A stretch of 25,011 nt of DNA from Deltaproteobacteria bacterium (GTDB lineage: Bacteria; Desulfobacterota_B; Binatia; Bin18), in NCBI GenBank assembly GCA_012271025.1, contig JAAXHF010000573.1:1-25011 (forward strand), given 5' to 3'. Made by a program: the position numbers and the translations under genes. The notes beneath the pieces are model-generated. The model was not told where the DNA came from. It saw nothing but the letters and a program-made list of their open reading frames with translations, and searched no databases. Shown here in pieces: positions 7,478-13,893 of this stretch. Within the stretch, counting starts at the first letter, position 1, and each line of letters starts with the position of its first letter.

Positions 7478-7530
7478 CAACCCTTGTCCGGCTGCCCCCG
7501 GCCAGATATAGCCTGAGGATAGCGCTGACA
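7478..7530 (+). repeat. ~54-bp direct repeat, copy 1
   Basis: This stretch, starting CAACCCTTGTCCGGCTG and ending near GCGCTGACA, is almost identical to 7973-8026. They differ by one substitution (C/T) in the first 40 bases and small changes near the 3' end. It lies about 50 bases before the start of the 102-aa protein gene. Sequence outside the block does not match. It could be a dispersed intergenic repeat or a shared leader element. Confidence 0.85.
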
Positions 7531-7580
7531 GGCCAAAGTGCGTTCCAGGCGCTCACGCGGCGATATGAGGAGAGCACCGA

Positions 7581-7889
7581 ATGACCCCGACCTCTACCCT
7601 GACCTATGAGCAATTCCTCGAAGCCGTCCGTATCCTGGCCCAGCCAAGCTGGACGGACATCGCCAGGGTATTGGTAGCTGGCGTGGTGGGGGTAGGGCAA
7701 TGCCTGCTGATCGCCTGGGGAATTAAGATCATGAGGGACGGCAACGCCAGCCGAGACGTCAACTTGAAAGCCCTGGAAACCCAGGGGAGAGCCTTGGAAA
7801 CCCAAGGAAAAGCCTTGGAGACTCAGGGAAAGGCCCTAGGCGACATAGGGGCAGGGATTCAGGAACTCTTGCGACGGTCCGCCTCTTAG
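7581..7889 (+). CDS. Small membrane protein with four heptad repeats, function unknown
   Basis: A 102-aa protein that I do not recognise. It starts MTPTSTLTYEQFLEAVR and has one likely transmembrane segment (ARVLVAGVVGVGQCLLIAWGI, about residues 28-48). The C-terminal half holds a run of seven-residue units, KALETQG-RALETQG-KALETQG-KALGDIG, and closes with AGIQELLRR. A heptad periodicity on a helix suggests a coiled coil outside the membrane. GAGGAG precedes the ATG. The gene sits between two copies of a ~54-bp repeat, as if on a small cassette. The coding assignment rests on the start context, the membrane segment and the in-frame repeats. Confidence 0.65.
   Translation: MTPTSTLTYEQFLEAVRILAQPSWTDIARVLVAGVVGVGQCLLIAWGIKIMRDGNASRDVNLKALETQGRALETQGKALETQGKALGDIGAGIQELLRRSAS
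7767..7850 (+). repeat. Four 21-bp tandem repeats inside the 102-aa gene, each able to form a hairpin
   Basis: Units start at 7767, 7788, 7809 and 7830. Unit 1 contains CCCTGG-AAAC-CCAGGG, unit 2 CCTTGG-AAAC-CCAAGG, unit 3 CCTTGG-AGAC-TCAGGG (two G-U pairs) and unit 4 CCCTA-GGCGACA-TAGGG. The first two units differ by paired changes that keep the stem while the encoded residues stay Leu and Gln. Confidence 0.8.
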
Positions 7890-7972
7890 CTTGCAGTTTA
7901 TGCGGCCGACGGGTCGATCTCCTTTTCACAGCTTTGTGTCCAGACAGCAGAGCACGAGCAGTCCGTCCTCCC

Positions 7973-8026
7973 CAACCCTTGTCCGGCTGTCCCCGGCCAG
8001 ATATAGCCTGAGGAGAACCGCTGACA
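7973..8026 (+). repeat. ~54-bp direct repeat, copy 2
   Basis: Near copy of 7478-7530. Here it lies 37 bases before the ATG of the SDR at 8064, so both copies precede a gene start on the plus strand at a similar distance. The core CCGGCCAGATATAGCCTGAG is identical in the two. Confidence 0.85.
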
Positions 8027-8063
8027 ACTCGAAAGACACCGAGAGATAAAGGAGGCATTTCCC

Positions 8064-8810
8064 ATGGCCGGACGACTTGAGGGTGAGGTGGCGATTATCA
8101 CCGGAGCGGCCCGCGGGCAGGGCGAGGCTGAGGCGCGTCTGTTCGCCCAAGAGGGAGCGAAAGTGATCCTGACCGATATCCTGGACGAACTGGGCCAACA
8201 GGTCGCCGGAGAGATCGGATCGGCTGCCCTGTTCCTCAGGCATGACGTGTCCCAAGAGGACGAGTGGAAACGGGTTGTCGAAACCGGCGTCAACACCTTT
8301 GGCCGGGTGACGATCCTGGTCAACAATGCCGGGATTGGGCTGCGTGAGGACCGGGGTATTGAACAGACCCCGCTGGACGCCTGGCACCGGACTCTGGCGG
8401 TCAACCTGACGGGAGTCTTCCTGGGTATGAAGTCTGTCGTGCCGGCCATGCGCGCGGCCGGCCATGGCTCGATCATCAATATCTCGTCTATCGCCGGCAT
8501 GGTTGGCGGCGGCGGCCTGCCGGCCTACCACGCCAGCAAGGGCGGGGTGCGTCTGCTGACCAAGACTGCGGCGGTGCAGTACGCCGAAGAACATATTCGG
8601 GTCAACTCGGTCCATCCGGGCGGGGTGGATACCGAGATCCTGAACCCGTTCGGCGAGAAGTGGAAACAGCGTGCGGTCGATGCTCACCCGATGAAACGCA
8701 TCGCCGAGGCGGATGAGATTGCCTACGGCGTGCTGTATCTGGCCTCCCGCGAGGCGTCGTTCGTAACCGGAACGGAGTTGGTTATCGACGGCGGGTTTAT
8801 TGCCCGCTGA
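8064..8810 (+). CDS. Short-chain dehydrogenase/reductase (classical SDR)
   Basis: A 248-aa NAD(P)-dependent alcohol/ketone oxidoreductase. It has TGAARGQG at residues 13-20 and NNAG at 87-90. Asp38 in ILTDIL, at the end of strand 2, favours NAD over NADP. Catalytic S142, Y155 and K159 (YHASK) are present. IRVNSVHPGGVDTEIL and FVTGTELVIDGGF are standard C-terminal segments. It resembles the 3-alpha/20-beta-hydroxysteroid dehydrogenase type of SDR, but the substrate is not determined. AAAGGAGG lies 8 bases before the ATG. It is the first gene of a plus-strand run with an aldo/keto reductase, a CoA transferase and a CitE-like lyase, separated by gaps of 24-55 bp. Confidence 0.94.
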   Translation: MAGRLEGEVAIITGAARGQGEAEARLFAQEGAKVILTDILDELGQQVAGEIGSAALFLRHDVSQEDEWKRVVETGVNTFGRVTILVNNAGIGLREDRGIEQTPLDAWHRTLAVNLTGVFLGMKSVVPAMRAAGHGSIINISSIAGMVGGGGLPAYHASKGGVRLLTKTAAVQYAEEHIRVNSVHPGGVDTEILNPFGEKWKQRAVDAHPMKRIAEADEIAYGVLYLASREASFVTGTELVIDGGFIAR

Positions 8811-8834
8811 GGCATCCGAAACAAGGAGAAGGGT

Positions 8835-9833
8835 ATGGAATATCGAGCGTTTGGAAATACGGGTTTGCAGGTCTCGGCCGTTGGCATCGGCTGCTGGGAG
8901 ATTGGCGGCGGCTACGGCAGCATTGAGGAGAGCCAGTTCATCGAAGCGGTCCAGCGTGGCCTTGACCTGGGCATCAACTGCTTTGACACGGCCGAAGCCT
9001 ACGGCTTTGGCGCCTCGGAAAAATCGCTGGCCAAGGCGCTCGGCACAAGGCGCAAAGACGCCATTGTGGTCACCAAATTCGGGGTCGGCTATCAGGAGGC
9101 GCCCAACTACCGCGACAGCAGCCGCCAGCGGGTGATGGATTCCATTGAAAAAAGCCTGACCAACCTCGACACCGACTATGTTGACGTCTACCTGGTCCAC
9201 TGGCCGGACGTGAACACCCCGTTTGAGGAGACCATGCGCGCGCTCGACGATGTGGTCCAGCAGGGCAAAGTCCGCTTTGTCGGCATCTCCAACTTCCGGC
9301 GTCAGCAGATCGAGACCTGCATGCAGACCCGCCGGGTCGATGTGGCCCAGTACTGCTGGAATATGTTTGACCAGCGCATGCACAAAGAGATCTTTCCCTA
9401 CTGTCATGAGCAGCAGATCGGGGTCATGGCCTATGGCTCCCTGGCCTATGGGCTGCTGACCGGGACCTTCAGCGCGGATATGAACTTCGAGTCGGACGAC
9501 TGGCGTTCCCGCCAGGGCCGGATGGGCGGCATCAATCTGTTTCAGACCCTGTTCGGGCCGGACTACTTCCCCCGCAATATTGCCGCAGTTGAAGAACTCA
9601 AAGGCATGGCCGCCGGCTATGGGAAAAGCCTGCCGCAGTTCGCCCTGCGCTGGACAACGTCCAACCCGGTGGTCAGCACCGCGCTGGTCGGCTGCCGCAA
9701 CAAGGCCGAGGTCGAGGACAATGTCGGTGCCCTGGGCTGGGAGATTTCAGAGGTGGATATGGCGGAGATCAGCGCCACCTTTGCCCGACACGGGGTTGAG
9801 ACCTCGCCGGATGTGTGGTTAGAGCGGGAGTGA
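8835..9833 (+). CDS. Aldo/keto reductase
   Basis: A 332-aa NADPH-dependent carbonyl reductase of the AKR fold. The catalytic tetrad is visible: D51 and Y56 (CFDTAEAYG), K81 (VVTKFG) and H122 (VYLVHWPD). The rest fits the family: GNTGLQVSAVGIGCWEIGG at the start, VRFVGISNF mid-protein, and a C-terminal cofactor region with VSTALVGCRNKAEVEDNV. AAGGAGAAGG precedes the ATG. It is second in the run that starts at 8064, 24 bp after the SDR stop, so two redox enzymes of different folds are encoded together. Their substrates may be linked in one pathway. Confidence 0.94.
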   Translation: MEYRAFGNTGLQVSAVGIGCWEIGGGYGSIEESQFIEAVQRGLDLGINCFDTAEAYGFGASEKSLAKALGTRRKDAIVVTKFGVGYQEAPNYRDSSRQRVMDSIEKSLTNLDTDYVDVYLVHWPDVNTPFEETMRALDDVVQQGKVRFVGISNFRRQQIETCMQTRRVDVAQYCWNMFDQRMHKEIFPYCHEQQIGVMAYGSLAYGLLTGTFSADMNFESDDWRSRQGRMGGINLFQTLFGPDYFPRNIAAVEELKGMAAGYGKSLPQFALRWTTSNPVVSTALVGCRNKAEVEDNVGALGWEISEVDMAEISATFARHGVETSPDVWLERE

Positions 9834-9888
9834 CGCCTGCCAGCCCCGCCCACGGGCGACACGACCGCCACAGAAGGGATGGCTCTTC

Positions 9889-11091
9889 ATGCCACGGCTA
9901 CCGCTCGAAGGACTCAAGGTTGTTGATATTTCCGTCCTGTTTGCCTCGCCGACGATTTCCCAAAACATGGGTGATTTCGGCGCCGAGGTCATCAAGGTTG
10001 AGCACCCCCGGCTGGGCGACAGCCTGCGCTCGCTGGGGGCGGCTAAGGACGGCATTCCGCTGTGGTGGAAGATCACCAATCGCAATAAAAAGTGCGTGAC
10101 CCTGGATCTGGGCAAACCCGAGGGCCAGGACATCCTGAAACAACTGGTCGCCGATGCCGACGTGCTGACCGAGAATTTCCGGCCCGGCACGCTCGAACGC
10201 TGGGGGCTGGGCTGGGAGGTGTTGCACGCCCTGAATCCCCGGCTGGTGGTAGTCCGGGTGTCGGGCTTTGGCCAGACCGGCCCGTATAAGGACAAACCCG
10301 GCTTCGGGACCCTGGCCGAGGCGATGAGCGGTTTTGCCCATATCACCGGCCAGCCGGACGGGCCGCCGACCCTGCCGGGCTTTGGGCTGGCGGATGCCGT
10401 GGCCGGCCAGTTCGGGACCTGGTCGGTGATGTTTGCCCTGTATGAACGCGATCATCACAGCGGCACGGGCCAGATGATTGACCTGAGCGTGATGGAACCG
10501 ATTTTCACCCTGACCGGAGATCAGGCGCTGAGCTATGACCAGCTGGGCATTATCCAGCAGCGGACCGGCAACCGCGTGCCGTCCATTGGCGCGCCGCGCA
10601 ATATCTACAAGACCAGAGACGGTAAATGGCTGGCCCTGTCGGCCAATGCCCACGCCCTGGCCGGACGGGTGTTTGCCGCCATCGGCCAGCCCGATCTGAT
10701 CCACGATCCACGTTTCAAGGATAACCGGGCGCGGATCGAGAATATTGACCAGGTCGATGCGATTGTGGGCGGCTGGATTGCCCAGCAGACGCTTGACGAG
10801 GCGCTCAGACAGTTTGACCAGTACGACTGCGCGGCCGTGGCGGTGTACGATATCGAGGCCATCCTGGCCGACCCCCACTTCCAGGCGCGGGAAACCGTGA
10901 CCACGGTCACCGACCCGGAGCTGGGTCCGCTCAAAATGCAAAACGTGGTGCCGACCCTGAGCCGGACGCCGGGCGCAATCCGCTGGACCGGTCCGACCCA
11001 CATGGGCACCCATAACGAAGAGATCTACTGTGGCAAATTGGGTCTGACGCCCGAGCGTCTGGCCGAGTTGAAGGAGTCGGGAGTGATTTGA
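9889..11091 (+). CDS. Class III CoA transferase (CaiB/BaiF family)
   Basis: A 400-aa enzyme that moves CoA between a CoA thioester and a free carboxylic acid. Typical segments are LPLEGLKVVDISVLFASP, MGDFGAEVIKVEHPRLGDSLR, RNKKCVTLDLGKPEG and ADVLTENFRPGTLERWGLG. The catalytic Asp is D169 in GLADAVAG, which forms the aspartyl-CoA intermediate in the family. GTGQMIDLSVMEP follows. The length is usual. It lies 55 bp after the aldo/keto reductase and 28 bp before a CitE-like lyase. That pairing is seen where an acid such as malate or citramalate is activated to the CoA ester and then cleaved. The donor and acceptor acids here are not known. Confidence 0.94.
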   Translation: MPRLPLEGLKVVDISVLFASPTISQNMGDFGAEVIKVEHPRLGDSLRSLGAAKDGIPLWWKITNRNKKCVTLDLGKPEGQDILKQLVADADVLTENFRPGTLERWGLGWEVLHALNPRLVVVRVSGFGQTGPYKDKPGFGTLAEAMSGFAHITGQPDGPPTLPGFGLADAVAGQFGTWSVMFALYERDHHSGTGQMIDLSVMEPIFTLTGDQALSYDQLGIIQQRTGNRVPSIGAPRNIYKTRDGKWLALSANAHALAGRVFAAIGQPDLIHDPRFKDNRARIENIDQVDAIVGGWIAQQTLDEALRQFDQYDCAAVAVYDIEAILADPHFQARETVTTVTDPELGPLKMQNVVPTLSRTPGAIRWTGPTHMGTHNEEIYCGKLGLTPERLAELKESGVI

Positions 11092-11119
11092 GCGCTCCGT
11101 CCAGGGGAAGAGGTGTTCC

Positions 11120-12004
11120 ATGTCGCGTCTCCGCCGTAGTCTGTTGTTTGTCCCGGCCAGTAGCGAGCGGTTTTTTGCCAAAGCCCAGAGTTCCCAGGCC
11201 GATAGCCTGATCTTCGATCTCGAAGATGCCGTTGCCCCGGAACGCAAAGCCGTTGCCCGCGAGACGCTCAAAGACGTGTTGAGCGATAGCGGCTTTGCGC
11301 GCTTCGAGCGGACGGTGCGGATCAATGACCTTGATACGCCGTACTTTCTGGATGACGTGCTGGCCATGGTCGAGGCCGGGGCGGACGGACTGGTTGTGCC
11401 CAAAACCAATACGGTTGAGGGCATCCGGTTTGTCGATAAGCTGGTCTCGCTGGCTGAGGAACGGGCCGGGCGCGAGCCGGGCTCGGTCGTTCTGCTGCCG
11501 CTGATCGAACAGCCGCAGGCGATTGGCAACGCCTTCAGCCTGGCCCAGGCCAGCCCGCGCTTGGCCGGTATGGCCTTCGGGCATGGGGATTTTTCGCTGG
11601 CGATGGGCATCGCGGCCGCCCCGTCCATTGACGGGATTGTCCTGCACGCCCGCTGCCAAGTGGTGACTGCGGCCAAGTCGGCCGGCATCGTGCCGATTGA
11701 TAATGTGTATCTGGATATCCGCGATGCGGAGGGCTTGGAGGCCGAAACCCGTCAGGGCAAACAGCTCGGCTATGAGGGCAAGGCGTGTATTCATCCCAGC
11801 CAGGTCGAGCCGGTGAATGCGGTCTATACCCCGACTGCGGAAGAGGTCGCCTATGCCCGAGACCTGGTCGCAGCCTTCGAGCAGGCGGTGGCCGAGGGCA
11901 AGGGCGCGGTAGCCTTCCAGGGGCGGATGATCGACGGTCCGATTGCCGACATCGAACGCATCGTGTTGGAGCGGGCCAAGAAGGCCGGAATGCCGCTTGA
12001 GTGA
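11120..12004 (+). CDS. CitE/HpcH-family CoA-thioester lyase (malyl/citramalyl-CoA lyase-like)
   Basis: A 294-aa (beta/alpha)8-barrel aldolase. Diagnostic segments are RRSLLFVPASSERFFAKA, SLIFDLEDAVAPERK (32-36 FDLED), VRIND with R67, DGLVVPKTN, LLPLIEQPQAIGNA (metal ligand E130), AFGHGDFSLAMG (D157) and GKACIHPSQVEPVN. In this family the free-standing proteins usually split or form a beta-hydroxyacyl-CoA such as malyl- or citramalyl-CoA; the citrate lyase beta subunit is the other subtype. No citrate lyase alpha or gamma gene is nearby, so a CoA-ester lyase working with the preceding CoA transferase is the better reading. AGGGGAAGAGG precedes the ATG. Confidence 0.92.
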   Translation: MSRLRRSLLFVPASSERFFAKAQSSQADSLIFDLEDAVAPERKAVARETLKDVLSDSGFARFERTVRINDLDTPYFLDDVLAMVEAGADGLVVPKTNTVEGIRFVDKLVSLAEERAGREPGSVVLLPLIEQPQAIGNAFSLAQASPRLAGMAFGHGDFSLAMGIAAAPSIDGIVLHARCQVVTAAKSAGIVPIDNVYLDIRDAEGLEAETRQGKQLGYEGKACIHPSQVEPVNAVYTPTAEEVAYARDLVAAFEQAVAEGKGAVAFQGRMIDGPIADIERIVLERAKKAGMPLE

Positions 12005-12022
12005 CCTGCCGGCGGTCGCCGC

Positions 12023-12040
12023 TGCTTGCACCCGCAAGCA
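12023..12040. promoter_or_regulatory. Inverted repeat TGCTTGC-N4-GCAAGCA upstream of the XRE regulator
   Basis: A perfect 7-bp inverted repeat with a 4-base centre (TGCTTGCACCCGCAAGCA), 22 bases before the XRE start codon. The same two half sites, TGCTTGC and GCAAGCA, recur 39 bases apart around the phasin promoter at 12465-12517. The shared half sites suggest an operator for the XRE protein, which is inference. A second, shorter dyad (AGTGC-GCTA-GCACT, 12042-12055) follows. Confidence 0.5.
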
Positions 12041-12061
12041 AAGTGCGCTAGCACTGAGCGC

Positions 12062-12430
12062 ATGGCTGCAAAAAAACCCGATCCGTATGCGAGCCTGGGC
12101 GAATTTCTGCGCCGTCAGCGCGAGCTGTCCCAGCTGTCCATCCGCCAGCTGGCCGATTTGTGCGGCATTTCCAACCCCTACCTGAGCCAGATTGAGCGCG
12201 GCCTGCGCATGCCGAGCAGCATGATCCTTCAGTCTCTGGCCAAGGGACTCAAAATGTCGGCCGAAACCCTGTATACCCAGGCCGGTATTCTGGATCCCCA
12301 GGAGACCGAAGACAGCGATGTGGTCAAATCGGTCATGCACGATCCCCAGCTGTCGGCACGGCAGCGGGAAATGCTGATCGATATGTACCGCTCATTCCGC
12401 AAGGTCAACGAAAGCGAAGAATCGGCCTGA
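12062..12430 (+). CDS. XRE-family HTH transcriptional regulator
   Basis: A 122-aa DNA-binding protein. The Cro/C1 helix-turn-helix covers about residues 14-50: LGEFLRRQRELSQLSIRQLA, DLCGISNPYLSQIERGLRMPS. A helical tail after LYTQAGIL includes QREMLIDMYRSFRKV, likely for dimerisation. The ATG at 12062 was chosen because it gives the usual short N-terminus; the frame is open 12 codons further upstream, but that would place the repeat at 12023-12040 partly inside the gene. It lies 57 bp after the CitE-like lyase and 123 bp before the phasin-like gene. The arrangement recalls mycobacterial Rv0474, an XRE regulator upstream of the coiled-coil protein HbhA. It probably controls the phasin and itself. 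Confidence 0.9.
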   Translation: MAAKKPDPYASLGEFLRRQRELSQLSIRQLADLCGISNPYLSQIERGLRMPSSMILQSLAKGLKMSAETLYTQAGILDPQETEDSDVVKSVMHDPQLSARQREMLIDMYRSFRKVNESEESA

Positions 12431-12450
12431 TGTGTCACCCAGGTGACGCT
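12431..12450. promoter_or_regulatory. Crp/Fnr-type operator candidate upstream of the phasin-like gene
   Basis: TGTGTCACCCAGGTGACGCT matches the perfect palindrome before the Crp-family gene (13684-13703) at 17 of 20 positions. It keeps the symmetric core GTCACC-N2-GGTGAC. It starts directly after the XRE stop codon. Measured from the promoter proposed at 12468-12496, its centre lies about 62 bases before the transcription start, a position typical of class I activation by Crp-family proteins. Confidence 0.6.
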
Positions 12451-12467
12451 TTTGGTGGCCGGTTTGC

Positions 12468-12496
12468 TTGCAAAAGTTAGCGTATTAAGCTAGCAT
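12468..12496 (+). promoter_or_regulatory. Predicted promoter of the phasin-like gene
   Basis: TTGCAA (12468-12473) and TAGCAT (12491-12496) are 17 bases apart. Both match the sigma70 consensus only partly (4 of 6 each), which fits an activator-dependent promoter. Two dyads are nested here: TGCTTGC/GCAAGCA (12465-12471 and 12511-12517) encloses the promoter, and GCGTAT/ATACGC (12480-12485 and 12495-12500) brackets the -10 box. Confidence 0.4.
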
Positions 12497-12553
12497 ACGC
12501 CGGAAAGTAAGCAAGCACCGGACAGGTGAACCCGATCTGAGGAGGAGCACAGT

Positions 12554-12859
12554 ATGGCCGAGAATATGTGGACCAACAATCCTTTCAGCAAGATGTGTGG
12601 CGAACTGAATCTGCCCAATCTGCCGATGCTGGCGCCGATGCGGGAGATGGCCGCGCAGTACATTGACAACAGCGAGAAATGGGCCAACCAAGCCCTGGAG
12701 ATGAGCGAAAAAACCACCGCCTGGGCTAAGCAGACCCCGATAGCGCCGATGTTTGAGGCTCAGCGCTCGCTAGCCAAGCAGGTCATTGGTTCCTCAACAA
12801 GCCTGGCGCGCCAACTGTGGCAGTTGGACAAGCCGGCCGAAGACAAGGTCGGCCTCTAA
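12554..12859 (+). CDS. Phasin-like helical protein
   Basis: A 101-aa protein without Cys-rich or membrane features apart from a single Cys. After a Pro-rich start (NLPNLPMLAPMREMAAQYID) it is mostly amphipathic helix: NSEKWANQALEMSEKTTAWAKQ, then FEAQRSLAKQVIGSSTSLARQLWQL. This layout resembles phasins, which coat polyhydroxyalkanoate granules; that name is a resemblance by composition and helix pattern, not a firm family match. GAGGAGG lies upstream of the ATG. The gene is followed by a strong terminator. Its upstream region carries candidate sites for both a Crp-family regulator and the XRE protein, so it appears tightly controlled. Confidence 0.6.
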   Translation: MAENMWTNNPFSKMCGELNLPNLPMLAPMREMAAQYIDNSEKWANQALEMSEKTTAWAKQTPIAPMFEAQRSLAKQVIGSSTSLARQLWQLDKPAEDKVGL

Positions 12860-12892
12860 TCCTTCGGCATCTTGGCGCGTGTCGTATCCACA

Positions 12893-12916
12893 GGGGCTGC
12901 GCGCAGCCCCTTTTTT
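12893..12916 (+). terminator. Rho-independent terminator
   Basis: GGGGCTG-CGCG-CAGCCCC forms a 7-bp GC-only stem, followed directly by six T residues. It ends the plus-strand transcript of the phasin-like gene. Its T-tract overlaps the stop codon of the convergent Crp-family gene. Confidence 0.92.
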
Positions 12917-13619
12917 AGTCTTCAATCTGGACCAATTCACGCAGACCCTGGGTTGACACAATAAGCCGGCGTCCCTCCCGCTGGAGCAGGGCCTTGCGCT
13001 CCAGGGTTCGCATGTGTTCGGTGACCTTTTGGCGCGAAGCCCCGACCAGGTCGGCCAGATCCTCGTGGGTGAGTTGGAGAATCAGGAGCGTGCCCCGCGA
13101 GTCCTGAGCCCCGAATTTTTGCGCCAACTCCAGCAGGGCAAAGGCCAGACGATGCTGGAGGTCGAGACCCTGAAAGTGGGCGTAGCGGTGCAGGAGGCCG
13201 AACCAGCGGCTGACCGTCCCGTCCATCAGCGCGCTGAAGTCGGCAAATGGAACGCCCAGCAGGGTGCTGACCAGCGTATCGGCCGACAGGCGGCCGACCC
13301 AGCAGTCGCTGAACGCCTCACTCCGAAACGGCCGCTGCATGCCGGGCAGCAGAGAGGTAATGCCAAACAGTTCGCCCGGTGAAATCAGGCTGACCAGAAT
13401 ATCCTCGCCCTCTGGCGTGCGCAGCGACAGCTTGATCACCCCGGAGACCAGGACGTACAGGGAGTCGGACGGGTCGCCCTGGCGGAAGAGGGTGGTCCGG
13501 CGCTCGAAGCGTTCCAGGGTGATCTCGGATAAGATGGCCTTGAGTTGGCGGTCGGAAGCTCTGGCAAACGTCTTCATCCGACGCAAGCTCATGATGTTCA
13601 GAACGGGTTGGCGTGTCAT
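12915..13619 (-). CDS. Crp/Fnr-family transcriptional regulator
   Basis: A 234-aa regulator. The cyclic-nucleotide-binding-type beta barrel spans about residues 22-125 (LFRQGDPSDSLYVLVSGVIKL, EDILVSLISPGELFG). A long dimer helix follows, then a winged HTH at about 183-222 (LTHEDLADLVGASRQKVTEHMRTLERKALLQREGRR). In the phosphate-binding region QRPF replaces the Arg-Ser pair of E. coli CRP, and the upstream Glu is absent, so cAMP may not be the ligand. No Fnr-like Cys cluster is seen at the N-terminus. In the recognition helix SRQKVTE, the Glu and second Arg of CRP are Gln and Glu. I chose the ATG at 13619; starts at 13676 or 13691 would run into the palindrome or lack a spaced ribosome site. 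Confidence 0.9.
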   Translation of the reverse strand: MTRQPVLNIMSLRRMKTFARASDRQLKAILSEITLERFERRTTLFRQGDPSDSLYVLVSGVIKLSLRTPEGEDILVSLISPGELFGITSLLPGMQRPFRSEAFSDCWVGRLSADTLVSTLLGVPFADFSALMDGTVSRWFGLLHRYAHFQGLDLQHRLAFALLELAQKFGAQDSRGTLLILQLTHEDLADLVGASRQKVTEHMRTLERKALLQREGRRLIVSTQGLRELVQIED

Positions 13620-13683
13620 TCTGCCTCGTCTCGCTCGGGTGTCTGGCACATGCGGGGTTGGCTCGGCAATTATCATCTCCCTA

Positions 13684-13703
13684 TGTGTCACCTAGGTGAC
13701 ACA
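13684..13703. promoter_or_regulatory. Perfect 20-bp palindrome upstream of the Crp/Fnr-family gene
   Basis: TGTGTCACCTAGGTGACACA equals its own reverse complement over all 20 positions. Its centre is about 74 bases before the regulator start codon. A GATAAT (minus strand, 13674-13669) could be the -10 box, which would put the palindrome over the -35 region, a position that suits autorepression. It also lies between the regulator and the divergent lipoprotein gene. A 17/20 copy precedes the phasin-like gene. Confidence 0.75.
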
Positions 13704-13773
13704 AATGCAAGACACGGTCCGGTTTGTTTCCGTCTTTTCCGGTCATAGACCAAGCTGAAGTGGGCTATGCTGA

Positions 13774-13802
13774 TGGACCGGGAGCTTCTTTCGTTGTACA
13801 AT
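13774..13802 (+). promoter_or_regulatory. Predicted promoter of the lipoprotein gene
   Basis: TGGACC (13774-13779) and TACAAT (13797-13802) are 17 bases apart and match the sigma70 consensus at 4 of 6 and 5 of 6. Transcription would start about 85 bases before the ATG at 13894. Confidence 0.4.
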
Positions 13803-13893
13803 CCAGGGCCAACAGCCGGGATGGTCACCGGGTAGCGTGACAGCTGCCAGCGGTTCGCCCCGGCTGAATTCTACCCGTTTGGAGGGCGAGGAG

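Noticed and set aside
5817..8026. A mobile element or integron around the toxin-antitoxin and repeat region
   Set aside because: I see no transposase, integrase, terminal inverted repeats or target-site duplication; the repeats alone do not establish an element.
9898..11688. A 596-codon open frame on the minus strand across the CoA transferase and lyase genes
   Set aside because: It is antisense to two clear enzyme genes, has no family resemblance and arises from the codon bias of high-GC DNA. The same applies to long antisense frames at 1-1371, 7926-9407 and 10931-12340.
13620..13691. N-terminal extension of the Crp-family protein to a GTG within the palindrome
   Set aside because: It would put the operator inside the coding sequence, the added residues are unlike the family, and the ATG at 13619 gives the usual length.
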